Positions 35,961 to 48,578 of a stretch of DNA of 64,000 bases are shown piece by piece. The first letter of the stretch is position 1. Every line of letters starts with the position of its first letter. The position numbers and the translations under genes are program-made. The DNA is from Coenobita brevimanus (lineage: Eukaryota > Arthropoda > Malacostraca > Decapoda > Coenobitidae). The notes under the pieces were generated by a model. It made no database searches. It saw only the letters and a list, made by a program, of their open reading frames with translations, and was not told the origin of the DNA. The stretch is from contig JAVRFU010000129.1 in NCBI GenBank assembly GCA_032717465.1, positions 33,501-97,500 on the forward strand. Reading direction: 5' to 3'.

Positions 35961-36345
35961 ATAAGGACAGACTCAAATGACACGGCAAATACAAAGCGTT
36001 CAGAGAGTGCATACCTCCGCTAACGCCAATATAATTTATGATTTCTTGTATCTGGATCCGGATCCACCTCAAAATATAATAAACTCCTCCTTGACCCACA
36101 GCCCACCTATCCACCAAACAGAGAAGCAAACTGATATAGCATTTTCCAAGTTCGATGGCAGAGACAGATATGTAGAGAGGAGGGAAAGAATGAAAGGTAT
36201 GGAAGGAGGGAAATAAGGAGACAAGAGAGAGAAACCTAGAGATACCAAAGTGACACAGCAACAAACACGAGGGTGACAGTTGGAGCCCCTGTGTTACACA
36301 AACGTTTTTTATCCCACCGTCGTGCTGGGCCAGGTAGCGGACCAA

Positions 36346-36552
36346 CTATGCTCTTTTTACTCTAACTTGGCCAAAAACTGCCATCTATCCATCGTGAATG
36401 CCGAGCGGGAACAGTAAATTAACGCTAGAATGTTATGCTGGTCACGTACATTGTTATGGAAAGGACGTGTTGTTGGGCCATAGCACTGTCTTTTTCGGCC
36501 ACTGACCTACACGAAATCAAGCTGCAAAAGGACTAAAATCTGGGAGCATATT
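36346..36552 (+). mobile_element. MITE-like element, copy 2
   Basis: Left TIR CTATGCTCTTTTTACTC then TAACTTGGCC is clear; the right end is decayed after AGGACTAAAATCTGGG. Central sequence aligns with the 46,964 copy. Confidence 0.6.
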
Positions 36553-37033
36553 TATCACTTACCTCACATGTTCCAGCTATCATTGCCCACGCTATGACAC
36601 TCTCTTACCTGGAGAGGAGAAGGAGGGATTGAGAGTTGTTTGTATAACCGAGCATTGGTAGGCCTTAAACACGCATTTTCGTTGCCTCTCTTCACACAGG
36701 TGCTCAACGAAGGTAGCACATAATAGCTTGTTAGATGGTCATGGTTGTTATAGGATCCCATTACGTTAACCAATTATATTTAGTGACGAAGGCAGCTCAA
36801 GGTGGTCCCCATTAGGAATTACCTTCCATCTATTAAGGTATAGCCCGTGGATATAAGACTAGAGGCTGAGAGGGGGAGGAGGAGAGGGGGAAGGTGTTGG
36901 GGTGTGGGAAGAGTAAATATATTGGGTGCAAATCATCATCATCATGACAAAGTTGATAAAGGCCTGAAGATGCAAGTTCTTTTTTTTCTGGGGGTGGAAC
37001 TACAGATTACTATTCTGTAGTAGCAGTAGCAGT

Positions 37034-37096
<63 letters not shown>

Positions 37097-37140
37097 CCTC
37101 TCTCTCTCTCTCTCTCTAACATCTGGTCCACTCTCCAACT
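36553..37140. repeat. Unique sequence plus (CA)n/(CT)n
   Basis: No gene recognised to 37,033. Then (CA)n at 37,034-37,092 and (CT)n at about 37,097-37,118. Confidence 0.7.
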
Positions 37141-37159
37141 TTCACTTCTGGACACAACA

Positions 37160-37540
37160 AGAGGACGAGACAAGGCTGATTTGGGGAAGGTGAGCGAAAG
37201 TGAGGCAGGATGATGGGTGAAAGTGAGGCAGGGTGGGAGGGAGGGAGGTAGGAAGTGAGGGAGGGAGAGAAGCAGAGTGGGAGGTAGGGAGGGAGGGAGT
37301 GAAGAAGGTAGGAAGGGAGGGAAGAAGGCGAAGATGTTGTTGTGGGGAAGGATGGTTTTGAAATGGAGACAGGGAGGAAGAGAGGTAGGAGGAATGGCTG
37401 AAGAGGAGGTAGTGAGATAGGGAGGGATTTAGGGAGGGAAAGAAGTAGGAATGGTAGGCGGAAGGTTGCAAAGAGGGAGGCAGAGGGGGCGGACGAGAGG
37501 ATGACAGCGAAGGAAGGAGGTAATATGGGACAGGGAGAGA
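37160..37540. repeat. Purine-rich GGAGGGA minisatellite-like region
   Basis: G+A-rich tract with repeated AGTGAGGCAGG-like and GGAGGGAGG-like words. No coding support. Confidence 0.75.
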
Positions 37541-37683
37541 AAGGCGGTAAAAAATCTAATACTGAAAACTGATGAATGCTCGATAAGGGATGCAGTTGAA
37601 TGTTTCTTTAAAAATTTGTTTTAAATTATTACTAATGCGAAGTCTTTATTCTTCTGCAATTTTAATATTACCGGTACCCTTTC

Positions 37684-37700
37684 ACACACACACACACACA

Positions 37701-37768
<68 letters not shown>
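37684..37768. repeat. (CA)n microsatellite
   Basis: CA run with one CT interruption, followed by ATATATAC. Confidence 0.95.
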
Positions 37769-37776
<8 letters not shown>

Positions 37777-37785
37777 CTATCTATC

Positions 37786-38030
37786 TATAGCCCAACGCCT
37801 CACTCCCGTATGGGGTAGCCACAAATTTCCTCTCTGTCACCCTGTCCCCTACCATTTAGCTGCCTTCCCTCCAACTAACATCACCCTCTTTCATATATTT
37901 CTCCACTCTAACCCTCCATCTCATCGTCGATCTCCCTTTCCCCCCTCCACCTCACTCGCATACATTCTTCTAGTCGATATCTCATTCTCCTTCCACGTAT
38001 ATACACTGGTAGGTATATAATGATGTTAGT
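37786..38030 (-). pseudogene. LINE 3' end with (TAGA)n tail
   Basis: The minus strand reads MENEISTRRMYASEVEGGKG, then DEMEG/RWRVRVEKYMKEG, VSWREGS and KFVATPYGSEALG before a stop and ATAGATAGATAG. The W-R-x-L/F-V-ATPYGSE ending is a familiar LINE ORF2 terminus in arthropods (recalled). Frameshifts are present. Confidence 0.65.
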
Positions 38031-38362
38031 CCATACATCTGACAGACTGAATATAAAACAGTATGGATATTTTCTCTTGTTTTCAGAGCTGCCTCCGTGT
38101 ATGATCAAGGAAGAAGAGCGTTAAACAAAAGCCTCCTTCACTCCCAGGCACATACTTCTTATACAACATCCCTGTCAAGCCATCACCCTCATATCTGGAC
38201 AAGAGATCAATCCAGCGTGGGCGCGGACGTTAGAAGTGTGTGTAGTGGTATGTCTTTACACGTGTTATCAGTGCTGTACCCTGATGAGCTTCTCACGATG
38301 ACTATACAGACTCATGCAATTACTGCCACTATGCAATGCCAGGGTGAGAGCAGTCCATAAAA

Positions 38363-38430
38363 ATATCTATCTATCTATCTATTGCCAGACGCCATAATCC
38401 CGTACGGGGTGGCCATTTGACTCTGAGTTA
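38363..38430 (-). pseudogene. Short LINE 3' end with (TAGA)n tail
   Basis: A second tail of the same kind: the CCCGTACGGG palindrome (GGCCACCCCGTACGGGAT on the minus strand) followed by CAATAGATAGATAG. Only ~70 bp recognisable. Nothing recognised from there to 38,750. Confidence 0.5.
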
Positions 38431-38752
38431 CTTGTTTTACAGGGAGGGGCACTAACCCTCCACAAACCCACTTGACACGTAGGGAGCAAGTATGGTTTGG
38501 TTATATGGTTACCACCCAGCGTTGTAAATGGTTTCTTGGCTTACAGGAAACCATTTGGTCCATAAAAAATATATATATTGTTAATTACTCTAGGAAACAG
38601 CCCCGGAAACAATGACTAATACCTAAATGAATAAATAAAATAATGGTGAGTGAATGGGAGTGTGGCACATTCAACTGGGCAAACTTTGATTAATATCTAT
38701 ATCATTTTTTTTAAAATCTGAACCCTATCCCCCACTTTGGAGTGGGAAAGGA

Positions 38753-38753
<1 letters not shown>

Positions 38754-38809
<56 letters not shown>

Positions 38810-38812
38810 AAA
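38754..38812. repeat. (GAT)n microsatellite
   Basis: GAT triplets with one GGT interruption. 38,813-39,250 is unique sequence with no recognised gene. Confidence 0.95.
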
Positions 38813-39251
38813 TGACTAGCTGACTACCTTCCAGTTCACTTTATTCTGTTGGAAGGGTGGAGGGAGGGGGGGCAGGCTAATCGTCTCCCACTCCCCTCTT
38901 GGTTGTGCCCACGACTTGATATTATATGGAACAACGATGTGGATTATTTTTTACTATATGCATGTAAAGTCATTTGGGGTATGAACCACTGTCGACCCAT
39001 TCTCCTTAACATCAATACCGCATAATTCTTTTTCTTTTTTCGGACGTTGGCACAGAAACGGGATTTTCTGCCAGTACAGATCATATGAAGGAATATATAA
39101 GTGCGGGGAGAGCGACCCCATTCAGCACACGATCGGACCCAGACAGTTACCCACACTCAGCAAGATTACCCCACGTACGCCTGTCATCCATATTGAGATA
39201 AAATTGCCCACCTATTAACAGATGATTTCCAAATGGCTCGGTTGTGAATAA

Positions 39252-39411
<160 letters not shown>

Positions 39412-39544
39412 TTATAATGCTTGTACGTGTTTGGAGTTCTGAACTGTGCTGGTGAGAGCCTTCACGTGGTGGCACTGATATAACCAAGCTGCTTCGCTGC
39501 CCGGGTTATACAGTACAAACGTCCCTCCTGTCCCTCCCTATACT

Positions 39545-39890
39545 CCCAAAAGAAGCTGGTGAGGTGTAGGCGGACAACTTCAGCGGAAACGGTGGAAAAT
39601 TTGAGGAAACTTGAAGGAAAGTAGGAGGAAAGAGAGAGAAGAGAAGAGGAAAGGGAAAACCACTTAGTAGGTCCTTGAAGGGTGACGCGACTGGATGAGA
39701 AAGAAGAGAGAAGAAACTGAAATGAAACTGGGAGAAAACTGGGAGGAAAGTGGGAGGACACTGGAAGGAAACTGAGAGGAAAGGAGGAGGAAACGAGGAG
39801 GAAACTGGAAGGAAAGTATGGGGAAGATTGGATGAAAGTGAGAGGAAACTTGGAGGAAAGACGATGAAGAGAAGGGAGAAGTAACTAGTT
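39545..39890. repeat. Purine-rich GGAGGAAAC minisatellite
   Basis: Repeated GGGAGGAAAGTGGGAGGA-like words. Overlapping Ser/Phe/Pro-rich frames on the minus strand are composition artefacts. Confidence 0.75.
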
Positions 39891-40275
39891 GGCCAGAGAG
39901 AAGGAAGGAAGCTGTGAGGCACCATATAAGGTTGCCTAACCAGTTAAGTATAAATAATATTGCATTTACAGAACCAGTCACAAATGCACAGCCGTCTGGG
40001 CATCGGGAAAGTACTTAATATTCAGGTATCCAAGTTTCAGAACCACCTCTTAGTGGTAGCTGGTGACTATCATCCTCCACTCACTTGATGTAGTGCCGCC
40101 TCCTCCTTCTTTTACCATTATCATTCTTTTTCTGTGTCTGTCCCTTTCTCTTCCTATTTCTCCCGCCTCTCCTGTCACCTTTTATTGCTCTTCTTTCCTA
40201 GACCGTATAAATTTTAAAAGTAAAATGAGATTATTGTTTATATTGTGGAAGCATAGATTTCTCTCCTAGAGAGTC

Positions 40276-40328
<53 letters not shown>
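40276..40328. repeat. (TG)n preceded by a TER-like junction
   Basis: TG run preceded by TAGAGAGTCTTTG, resembling the junction word of TER units; the rest of the unit is absent. Confidence 0.85.
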
Positions 40329-40330
<2 letters not shown>

Positions 40331-40549
40331 CATCTTTAGTACAAAGTTATGGTTGCATGAAATTCGTTGAGCCTTAGTTAAGAGGCATGAAAGAGTCTCC
40401 TTGGTTACTAGTCAAATCAACCCTTGAGTCTGACTACACCTGACCACGAACCGAGTTCAGTGACGCCACAGATCGTTGTCAGGTAAAAATCGCCGTATAT
40501 ACCATAAACATACATTATATCCCATGCCTTAGTACACTCGCCCTCAACT

Positions 40550-40596
40550 CCTCTCTCTCTCTCTCTCTCTCTCTCTCGCTCGCTCTCTCTCTCTCG
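40550..40596. repeat. (CT)n microsatellite
   Basis: CT run with two CG interruptions. The rest of 39,890-40,860 is unique with no recognised gene. Confidence 0.9.
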
Positions 40597-40867
40597 CACT
40601 GGAGAGTGGAATTAACTAACCCATATGAGCAGCCACAAGCAGCACTAGAATCAGCATCAAAGCTTATTTATGTGCAGTAAAATCGTCCGTAAATCAGGCT
40701 GGCGCAATATAAGCATCTGTTAAAGCCAGCCAACGCTTCAACGATACGACCTCCAAAATAGGCAGCGGTCGATCTAAATAGGGAGTAAAGGAATCAATGG
40801 CCTATGTATACTAAAATAGTTATAGAGTAGGTATTACGAGATTAGAGTTCATTTAGTTTACTCTCTC

Positions 40868-40978
40868 TAGACAGAAAGACAGACAGACAGACAGATAGAT
40901 AAATGGATAGATACATAGATAGACAGATGGATAGATGAGTAGACAGATAGACAGATAGGTAGACACAGACAGATATAG
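40868..40978. repeat. GACA/GATA tetranucleotide repeat
   Basis: AGACAGACAGACAG followed by GATA-rich variants. Confidence 0.9.
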
Positions 40979-41084
40979 ATACTATGTAAAATTCTGGAGT
41001 TGCTTATCACCTACTTGGGAGACAAATAATCTGAGCACATTAGCACACCTGGAGGTTAATCAGGAACCGGTCCAACGATCATGC

Positions 41085-41365
41085 CAGGAGTGAGAGGGAG
41101 TGGTGATGGGGGGAGGTGTGAGAGTGATGGAGGGGAAGGGAGTAGGTGTGAGTGACAGACGGGGAGGAGGCACGTATAGGAGTGATGGAGTGAGAGGTGG
41201 CAGGTGTGCGAGTGATGGAGGGGGAGAAAGCAGGTGTGGGAGTGATGGAAAGAGAGAAGGAGAAAGAGAGGGAGAAGGTAGGGGGAGAAGGCAAGTGTGA
41301 GAGTGATGGAGGGGGAGAAGGCAAGTGTGAGAGTGACGGAGGAAGAGGAAGCATGTGCGAGTGTA
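41085..41365. repeat. ~30-bp purine-rich minisatellite
   Basis: About nine imperfect units of the type GTGTGAGAGTGATGGAGG followed by GGGAGAAGGCAA. Minus-strand HHSHTC peptide repeats are by-products. Confidence 0.88.
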
Positions 41366-41617
41366 ACGGAGGTAAAAATATTAGGATGTTGAGAGAGACA
41401 GAGAAGAAGTGGAAGTGATGGTTCAGAAAGGGAATTAGGTAGAGGTGTAATGAAAAGCACACATTAATACGTAAATCTTTTCACCGCTGTTATGTCTTTT
41501 TTATTTAATTATCGTTACAGCTACACAATATATTCATTTTAGAAGAATCCTAACATAGTAACGTGATTAATTACTACCTCTGTTTAACTCCTTCACTACC
41601 AGAGATTGATTTAGTAG

Positions 41618-41870
41618 ATTAGGTTAGATCAGGTTAGACTAGGTTAGGTCAGGGCATATACGAAGGAGCTATGAAACTGGCCCAGGGAGTTAGGAATTTA
41701 AGTAAGGTGAATGAAAGAGATATCAGGCTCAGCTAAAGGTAAGTCAGACCACGTAAGACGGGACTATGAAGCCTGGCAGAGAGTGAGACTATGTAAAGAA
41801 GAATATGGAATGAATATTAGATTAAGTTAGGCTAAGTCAGGTTAGGTTGAATCACGCTAAGTCAAAACGC
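41618..41870. repeat. Degenerate TTAGG-like words
   Basis: Short clusters of GGTTAGATCAGGTTAGAC-type words at 41,618-41,655 and 41,822-41,865, in the opposite orientation to the CCTAA-rich arrays. Weak and irregular. Confidence 0.45.
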
Positions 41871-42089
41871 GTACAATAAGAACTGTGAAACTGACCAGGG
41901 CGCGAAACAGATCGAAAAAGAGAGTAAGGAGTGGAGGGATGGATGTTGGGGTGTGAGAATGGGGAGGGAGGGGAGACCGGAGTGCAGATTCTGGCAGGAG
42001 AGGGAGGAACAGAAGAGGAGGAAAAGGCAGTTATGTCAGGCAAGATCCGGGTGTGATGGGATACAGGTGCATACGTCTTCCCTATCAGC

Positions 42090-42480
42090 ATCACCAGATT
42101 CTGTCTCCCTATCTCTCTGTCTTGATATCTATGCCTCACTATTTTCCTATCTCTGTCTCGTTATCTTCCTACCAAAACAACCAGCTAGCCTCCCTATCTC
42201 TCTATCTCCCTAGCAGAACCAACTTCCGTCTCCCTATCTCTCTGTCATTATCTCCCTCCCACCATCATCATCTTCCCTAACTCCATCTCCCTACCGTCAC
42301 CACCAGCTTTCCTGTCTCCCTATCTCTCTATCTCCTTACCAGCATCACCACCTTCCTTATCTGTCTCCCAACTAGCATCACCAGCATCCCTATCAATCCA
42401 TCTATTCCCTATCAGCATAACCAGCTTGCCTAACATTCTACTTGCACCATCATGTTCCTTATCTCTCTGTCTCTCTCTCT
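42090..42480. repeat. Pyrimidine-rich minisatellite
   Basis: Repeating TCTCCCTATCTCTCTATC-like and ACCAGCATCACCA-like words with an irregular ~60-bp period. Confidence 0.7.
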
Positions 42481-42659
42481 ACCATTCTGACCTTTCCAAC
42501 ACCACTACCACTATTTTTACTTATTTCCAAATCTTCAGCATCCGTCCTACGTTTAAACCAAATAATGCTTAGAGGGTTAGCAATTTTCGTAGCTACAACA
42601 CTGAGCAAATTTCCCCAACACTTCTTTGCTGGCTGTGGCAATGGAAAGTGTTAACTGAA

Positions 42660-42910
42660 GCATACAAGTGTCACATAATTGCAAGTTCCAATCACTGCTC
42701 TCTAGGCTAAAGTGTCAGATGGTGCTACCCAGGCTAAAGTGCTCTTAGGTCATGTAGGAGTTAAAGTGTCAGATATTGAGTTAAGGTGTCATAATATTCC
42801 CACACGTGTCAGATATTGCTCTCTAGGCTACAAGTGTCAGACGCTGCTACCCAGGCTGCACTTAGTCTCTGGTGGTGTAGGGGTTAAAGTGTCACATATT
42901 TCCCCTTGCC
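42660..42910. repeat. Imperfect tandem repeat (AAGTGTCAGAT)
   Basis: Repeated CTCTAGGCTAAAGTGTCAGA-like, GCTACCCAGGCT-like and GTTAAAGTGTCA-like words, two larger units of about 120 bp. Confidence 0.7.
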
Positions 42911-43220
42911 AAATATAAACACCGTAAATCTGATAGTGATTCATGGCAGGTGTAACTCAGTGTGGTGTGAATAAGACTTGATGAATGTCTCGCGAGATAA
43001 GGCCATCCCAACTACACGAACCTGCCCTACAAGGAATACTAACTATACTGACGGCATGTCCAAAACTTGGGGCTCGTAGCATCTCTCCGTTAGCGATTTA
43101 CCTTGTCTACTACACCCATAATCTATAGGCTACTAACAACACTGATGGCCTGTTCAAACTGAGCTCGTATTCTCGGTGACAGATTTTGTTACGTATTGCA
43201 CCAAGGAAAATGTGAACAAA

Positions 43221-43480
43221 GTTGTTGTTGTTGTTGTTGCTGCTGCTGCAATCCCAGGCTGCCTGGCCGAGCAGACCCGTGGGCCACAGGTAAGCCACTG
43301 CTTCTCCGGGGACGTCCTACAAGAATAGTACAGCAAATACAACGTCCCCTTGTGGCAGACAGCGCCGGACCAGGGTCCTCCCCACGGTGAAATGCAGGGA
43401 AGTATGGGGAGGCTTGGCTCCTGGGTGGATGCTGCAGCTGCTCCATTCAGGGTGCACAAAGCCACTACCAGAGGAAAAGT
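43221..43480 (-). mobile_element. SINE-like element with (CAA)n tail
   Basis: Minus-strand element related to 47,815-48,060 (shared words CCACAAGGGG, TTGTAGGACG and TCTGCTCGGCCAGGCAG). It ends with GCAGCAGCAACAACAAC (43,221-43,249). Short open frames cover it, but the relationship is at DNA level. A pol III promoter was not confidently seen. Confidence 0.65.
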
Positions 43481-43939
43481 GGCAAGAAAGGAGAGAGAGC
43501 AAAAAAGTGGGTAGGGATATTAAAATGTGTTTAGACAGGTGGGCACAGGTGGTGAGATGGGCAGGGCAGCCAAATGATCATATTAGCGTGGAGGTAAATC
43601 AGGTGCATTGGCCATCTGGGAATTGAAGGAGAAAGGAGAGAGAGTGGAGAGTGTAGGACTAGAACTGCAGGTGTCTGAGAAGGGAATGTGTTTTATTTTT
43701 TTACAGATTTACGTAGTGAGTGAGTGAGTTAGCGACTTGTCTATTACTTTATATATTTATCTATTTAATCATTTATTTAATTTATTCATTTATTTATTCG
43801 TTTATTTGCGGGTTGTCAAGTAATGTGTAGTGGGACTGACAGGATGATTTAAAGGCGCAGTGAGCTGAGATTGGATTAAATAAAAAATAATTCAATAAAA
43901 ACAAAAGTATCTGATAAGGAAATTTCAGGACCCTTCAGT

Positions 43940-44245
43940 TAATGCTCTTGGTGTGGTGTGGTGTGGTGTGGTGTGCTTTGCTGTGCTGTGGTGTGCTGTG
44001 CTGTGGTGGAGTGATGTGGAAGGGCAGAATGGTATGGTGTGGCATGGTAGGGAATGGTATGGCGTGCAGTGGTGCGGCCCCGCTGATGTCGTTATAATGC
44101 TGTGGTGAAGTGATGTGGTGTGATGTGGTAGGGTAGAATGGTATGGTGTGGTGTGGTGTGGTGTGGTGTGGTGTGGTATGGTGTGGTATGGTATGGTATA
44201 GTGTGCAGTGGTGTGGCTCCGCTGATGTCGCTATAGTGCATTGGA
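43940..44245. repeat. TGTGG pentamer repeat with an internal duplication
   Basis: Two arrays of GTGTGGTGTGGTG type, each ending with a GCAGTGGTGYGGC and CCGCTGATGTCG-like segment (about 44,069 and 44,206), implying a ~137-bp tandem duplication. Confidence 0.85.
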
Positions 44246-44495
44246 GTGATGCACCTCGGGTCCTAAAATCATTAATGACAGACAGACAGACAGACAGAGT
44301 CGTTCCCTGAAGCTACTACACCTAAAAACTGTATATATAAAAGTGGCAGGACTATCAGCTACGTGCCCAGTAATATGGACTACACATCATTCACATACAA
44401 TTCAGTTTGATCACTATTACATATACACTATCAAATTAGCCATACCCATATCAAAGCATTTTCTACTAACGGTTTTAAATAGGACGCTAACTGTG

Positions 44496-44501
<6 letters not shown>

Positions 44502-44537
<36 letters not shown>
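44502..44537. repeat. (AAT)n microsatellite
   Basis: ATA/AAT triplets. A GACA run lies at 44,278-44,298. Confidence 0.95.
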
Positions 44538-44539
<2 letters not shown>

Positions 44540-44859
44540 GGCTTACTACTCCACTGCGTCTACTTCACACTAAGGACAAAAGTTAGCCTATTGTTCCACC
44601 GCCCCTACTCACACTTGGGCCTGTCCGCCGCTTTCCACCCTGACGCATCGTATCAAGGAGAATCATCTATGGGTCCCCTAACTAGTGAACCAGATTCCAA
44701 CCCTTCCAGCCCACTGAATGTTACTGATTAGCTTAGCAGGACATTACTAGGCCTTGACACAGTTTGAAGACAGTAGGGAATATTTAACCTGGTGATATTT
44801 CCGACCTTTGCAAGCTATTTCCCGTAACCTAGTGGCAGAGTTAATGATACGGCTTCTCA

Positions 44860-44981
44860 TTCCTTCCATAGCAGTTTTTCGTGACTAGCATCACATCCTA
44901 GTGTTAATCTCTTCTCATAGCTCAGCATTCAGGGTGATGATGGCACTTTTACGCCTAGTTGGAGTGAACAGTGCATTGTGA
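44860..44981 (-). mobile_element. MITE-like element, copy 5 (inverted, partial)
   Basis: The reverse complement aligns with the first ~120 bp of the 46,964 copy: TGTTCACTCCAACTAGGC, then GAATGCTGAGCT and GATGCTAGTCACGAA. The other end is missing. Confidence 0.6.
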
Positions 44982-45224
44982 AGCCGACAGTACAATATAA
45001 ATCAGAAAACACTATGAGGGCACATGCCTTGACCAACGACAAATAAAATTACTATTTACTCCAGACTCCAGACTCGGATCCACCTCAAAACTGAAACAAC
45101 TCTTTCTTGCTCCTTTGTCCACCTGTCCGCTAGATCTTTATTAAAATCCGATGCCAACTTTTTGACTGACACGGATGAAAACGGCCTTCCGACACCGTTA
45201 GCGAAGGTAATGACACTACAGCTG

Positions 45225-45415
45225 TAAGCATAGAGAAAAAACTGCATCTGTCTTAAAGGAAATCTAGGCAAATGACTAACACAAATGCAAACGTAGATAA
45301 GAATGCTGCACCTGTCTAAAGAAAACTGAGGCACAAGAAAAATGTAGCTGCAAACGAGGTAAGAAATACTGCATCTGTCCTAAGGAAATCGAGGCACAAG
45401 AGGAGATGAAAACCA
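45225..45415. repeat. ~64-bp minisatellite, three units
   Basis: Units marked by CTGCATCTGTCTTAAAGG, CTGCACCTGTCTAAAGAA and CTGCATCTGTCCTAAGGA, each followed by a GGCACAAG-like word or a diverged form of it. Confidence 0.75.
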
Positions 45416-45706
45416 TATTACCAGATATATTTACAACCGCGAGCAAAAACCGCACCAAGACTACATAGCAAGATAGCGAGACTGGCCATACGGGGCGATC
45501 TGAATACTGTACTACCCTTGATATCATCTGGACCCCCTCTGACGGCAGTAAATATGGAGTACCTAAGGAATCAACCACAAGGCCAGCTGAGGGAAAGGAA
45601 CTGCACCCATTTTGATGATAAGCAAGGTGCGTGGCGTGTAAGAAGACTGCCAGGCCTTTGGGAACGGGCTGTCAAGTCTACTCACAGAGTATATATATAG
45701 ATTACC

Positions 45707-45708
<2 letters not shown>

Positions 45709-45776
<68 letters not shown>
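45709..45776. repeat. (TG)n microsatellite
   Basis: Pure TG run of about 68 bp. Confidence 0.97.
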
Positions 45777-45779
<3 letters not shown>

Positions 45780-46019
45780 AAATCTCAAAATGAATTAATC
45801 TTGAAATTTGGCATTTTGTTTTTGTCCAAATTATTTGAAAGGCACGGATTTTCATGGATCTAGGGATAATACTCTGCTTTCTTCCTTTTCTGGCATTAAA
45901 TAAAAAAAAAAAATGATATCGTATGCCACTTAAGATCAAGAAAATTTACGAATATGGACTCAGACTTCATTTCGTACGTGAACATCGGTCAAGGGAAAGT
46001 TATGGGGTTGTTTTTATAC

Positions 46020-46520
46020 TACGTTGTCCCTGCTACCATCATACTGCGACCACCCTCACTGAATAACTAATGTGATGGTGATGCTGAGGCCATGGCAAGC
46101 TACTGGACCTTACATAAAGTTAGTAGTGTGGACACCCTTATTGAAAAATTAATGTGATGGTGGTACTGGTGTCATGGCAAGCTACTAGGCCCTATAAAGT
46201 TATTACTGCGATCACCTTCACTGAATAACTAACGTAACGGTGGTACTAGCGCCATGGCAAGCTACTGGACCCTACATAAAGTTAGTAGTGTGGACACCCT
46301 TATTGAAAAATTAGTGTGATGATGGTACTGGCGCCATGGCAAGCTACTGGGCTCTATAACGTTACTGCTATGGCCACCTTCACTGAATAGCTACTGTGAT
46401 GTCAGTGCTGCGCCCATGGCAAGCTACTGAACCTTATATAAAGCTATTACTGTGGCCATCCTTACTGAATAATTAATGCGATGGTGGTACTGGCGCCATA
46501 GCAAGCTACTAAGCTCTATA
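46020..46520. repeat. 80/82-bp minisatellite, about six units
   Basis: The marker CATGGCAAGCTACT (CATAGC in the last unit) occurs at 46,091, 46,173, 46,253, 46,335, 46,415 and 46,497, so spacing alternates 82, 80, 82, 80, 82. Units contain ACTGAATAACTAATGTGATG-like sequence. Confidence 0.92.
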
Positions 46521-46693
46521 CAAAGCGTCTCAAGCATAAAAATAACTGACTAGATGAACCAAAATAAATGTGATAACAGAGAAATGATGCCCTGTCACAA
46601 GAGAAGAAAGATCTCATGATATTGTGTTATTTGTGCACAGTCGGATGAACCAAATATAGATGTTTTTAAAGATGATAATGCTTTCGCTTACGA

Positions 46694-46713
46694 AAGAGAG
46701 AGAGAGAGAGAGA
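46694..46713. repeat. (GA)n microsatellite
   Basis: Short GA run. Confidence 0.9.
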
Positions 46714-46963
46714 GGTCAGTCCATGACTCCGGTTTTGTATGAATGTATTATATGAAGAAAATACATATTATGTTTATATAAAGTATGAAGGAAAATACTG
46801 ATATGTACTAGAGATAATAAACTGCCAAGGAAAAGGAGATAAGAGTCCTCCAAACCCCAAATACAAACTATCATCACTGAGACAAAAACCATTCCCCCCA
46901 CAGAAATTACCTGAGCCAGCTTTGCAAGGGACCTGTTCAAACCTCCTTTCTAAACCACTATGA

Positions 46964-47172
46964 CTACCCCTTTTCCTCTAACTTGGCCTAAAATTGCCAT
47001 CTCTCCGCTTTGAATGCTGAGCTGTAACAGTACACACTAAAATGGGACGCTAGTCAAGAAGAAGTGCTGTGGAAACCTGTAGTGCCACAGTACTGTCCTT
47101 TCCCTTCACTTACCTACGTTAAGCTGCAAAAGGACGAAAATCTGGGCCAAGTTAAGGTGAAAAGAGTATAGT
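46964..47172 (+). mobile_element. MITE-like element, copy 3 (best preserved)
   Basis: About 209 bp with ~28-bp terminal inverted repeats. Left is CTACCCCTTTTCC then TCTAACTTGGCC; the reverse complement of the right end is CTATACTCTTTTCACC then TTAACTTGGCC. No open frame. A clear TSD was not identified; TA is possible. Confidence 0.68.
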
Positions 47173-47274
47173 TTTCAACATGTGGCCACGATGCTACTCT
47201 GTCCTTGTGCGTCAGTGTGGGAAGGGTGGATGGAGAGACATGCAAGCACGCACACACGCATCCTGACATGCATA

Positions 47275-47546
<272 letters not shown>

Positions 47547-47814
47547 ATACTGGGGATAAATATGCATAGTAAAGAGCACCATAAATCCTCCTATAGTGGG
47601 TTTACTCGAAGTTGACAAACACCCGCCACCCCTTTCTACCAAGTGCAGTCAGACTTGAAAGCAAACTCGTCTAGTAACCAAGGAGACTCATTCCTACCTC
47701 ACAACTACAACTCAACGACTATCTGTCATCACTTCTCCTTAATAGTTCTCTTTGCATAGGGCCTTGATATTCTGTGTGCCATTCATGCAGTTTACATCAT
47801 GTCTGTGGCCCAGA

Positions 47815-48060
47815 AGGTGAGCCTACACGTGGTGGCGCTGTGCATCCTGGACGGTGCAGATGTGGCGCACACCCGGGAGCCATATATCCCCATATTTCCC
47901 TACACCTCGCCGTGGGAAGGAACCTGGACCGAACCTGTTGAGGCGCTGTCTAGCACAAGGGGGCAACGAATCCCAATACTTGTAGGACAGCCCCTCAAAC
48001 GTAGGTGCTTGCCTGTGGCCGACGCGTCTGCTCGGCCAGGCAGACCAGAGTTAAGCACCA
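47815..48060 (+). mobile_element. SINE-like element, second copy
   Basis: Plus-strand relative of 43,221-43,480, beginning GGTGAGCCTACACGTGG. A short head-only match occurs at about 39,450-39,475 (GGTGAGAGCCTTCACGTGG). The tail is decayed. Confidence 0.6.
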
Positions 48061-48312
48061 AGATCAGTATCAACAAGAACGACAATAATCATAGGCTACA
48101 GTACCAAGAATCTTTTACAATATCTTCATGAACAGACCTCAACAAAGAACAAGTCTCTGTTAGCCCCCTTGGAGTTACCATCAATTCAACAATAATAGTC
48201 TGTCTTTAAGCATCTGTAATCTCATGACCACGCCTGATAAGACTTCCTATGACAACCAAAATTAAATCCTTAAATGCAATTATAGGTTTAATCGAGGTTT
48301 TGGTACGTGTGA

Positions 48313-48576
<264 letters not shown>

Positions 48577-48578
<2 letters not shown>

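Noticed and set aside
36001..36216. 79-codon plus-strand frame near 36.0 kb
   Set aside because: No similarity, no splice context and partly purine-rich low-complexity sequence.
43240..43465. 103-codon open frame at the 43.3 kb SINE as a gene
   Set aside because: The region is a SINE-like repeat with a (CAA)n tail and a second copy at 47.8 kb that does not keep the same frame.
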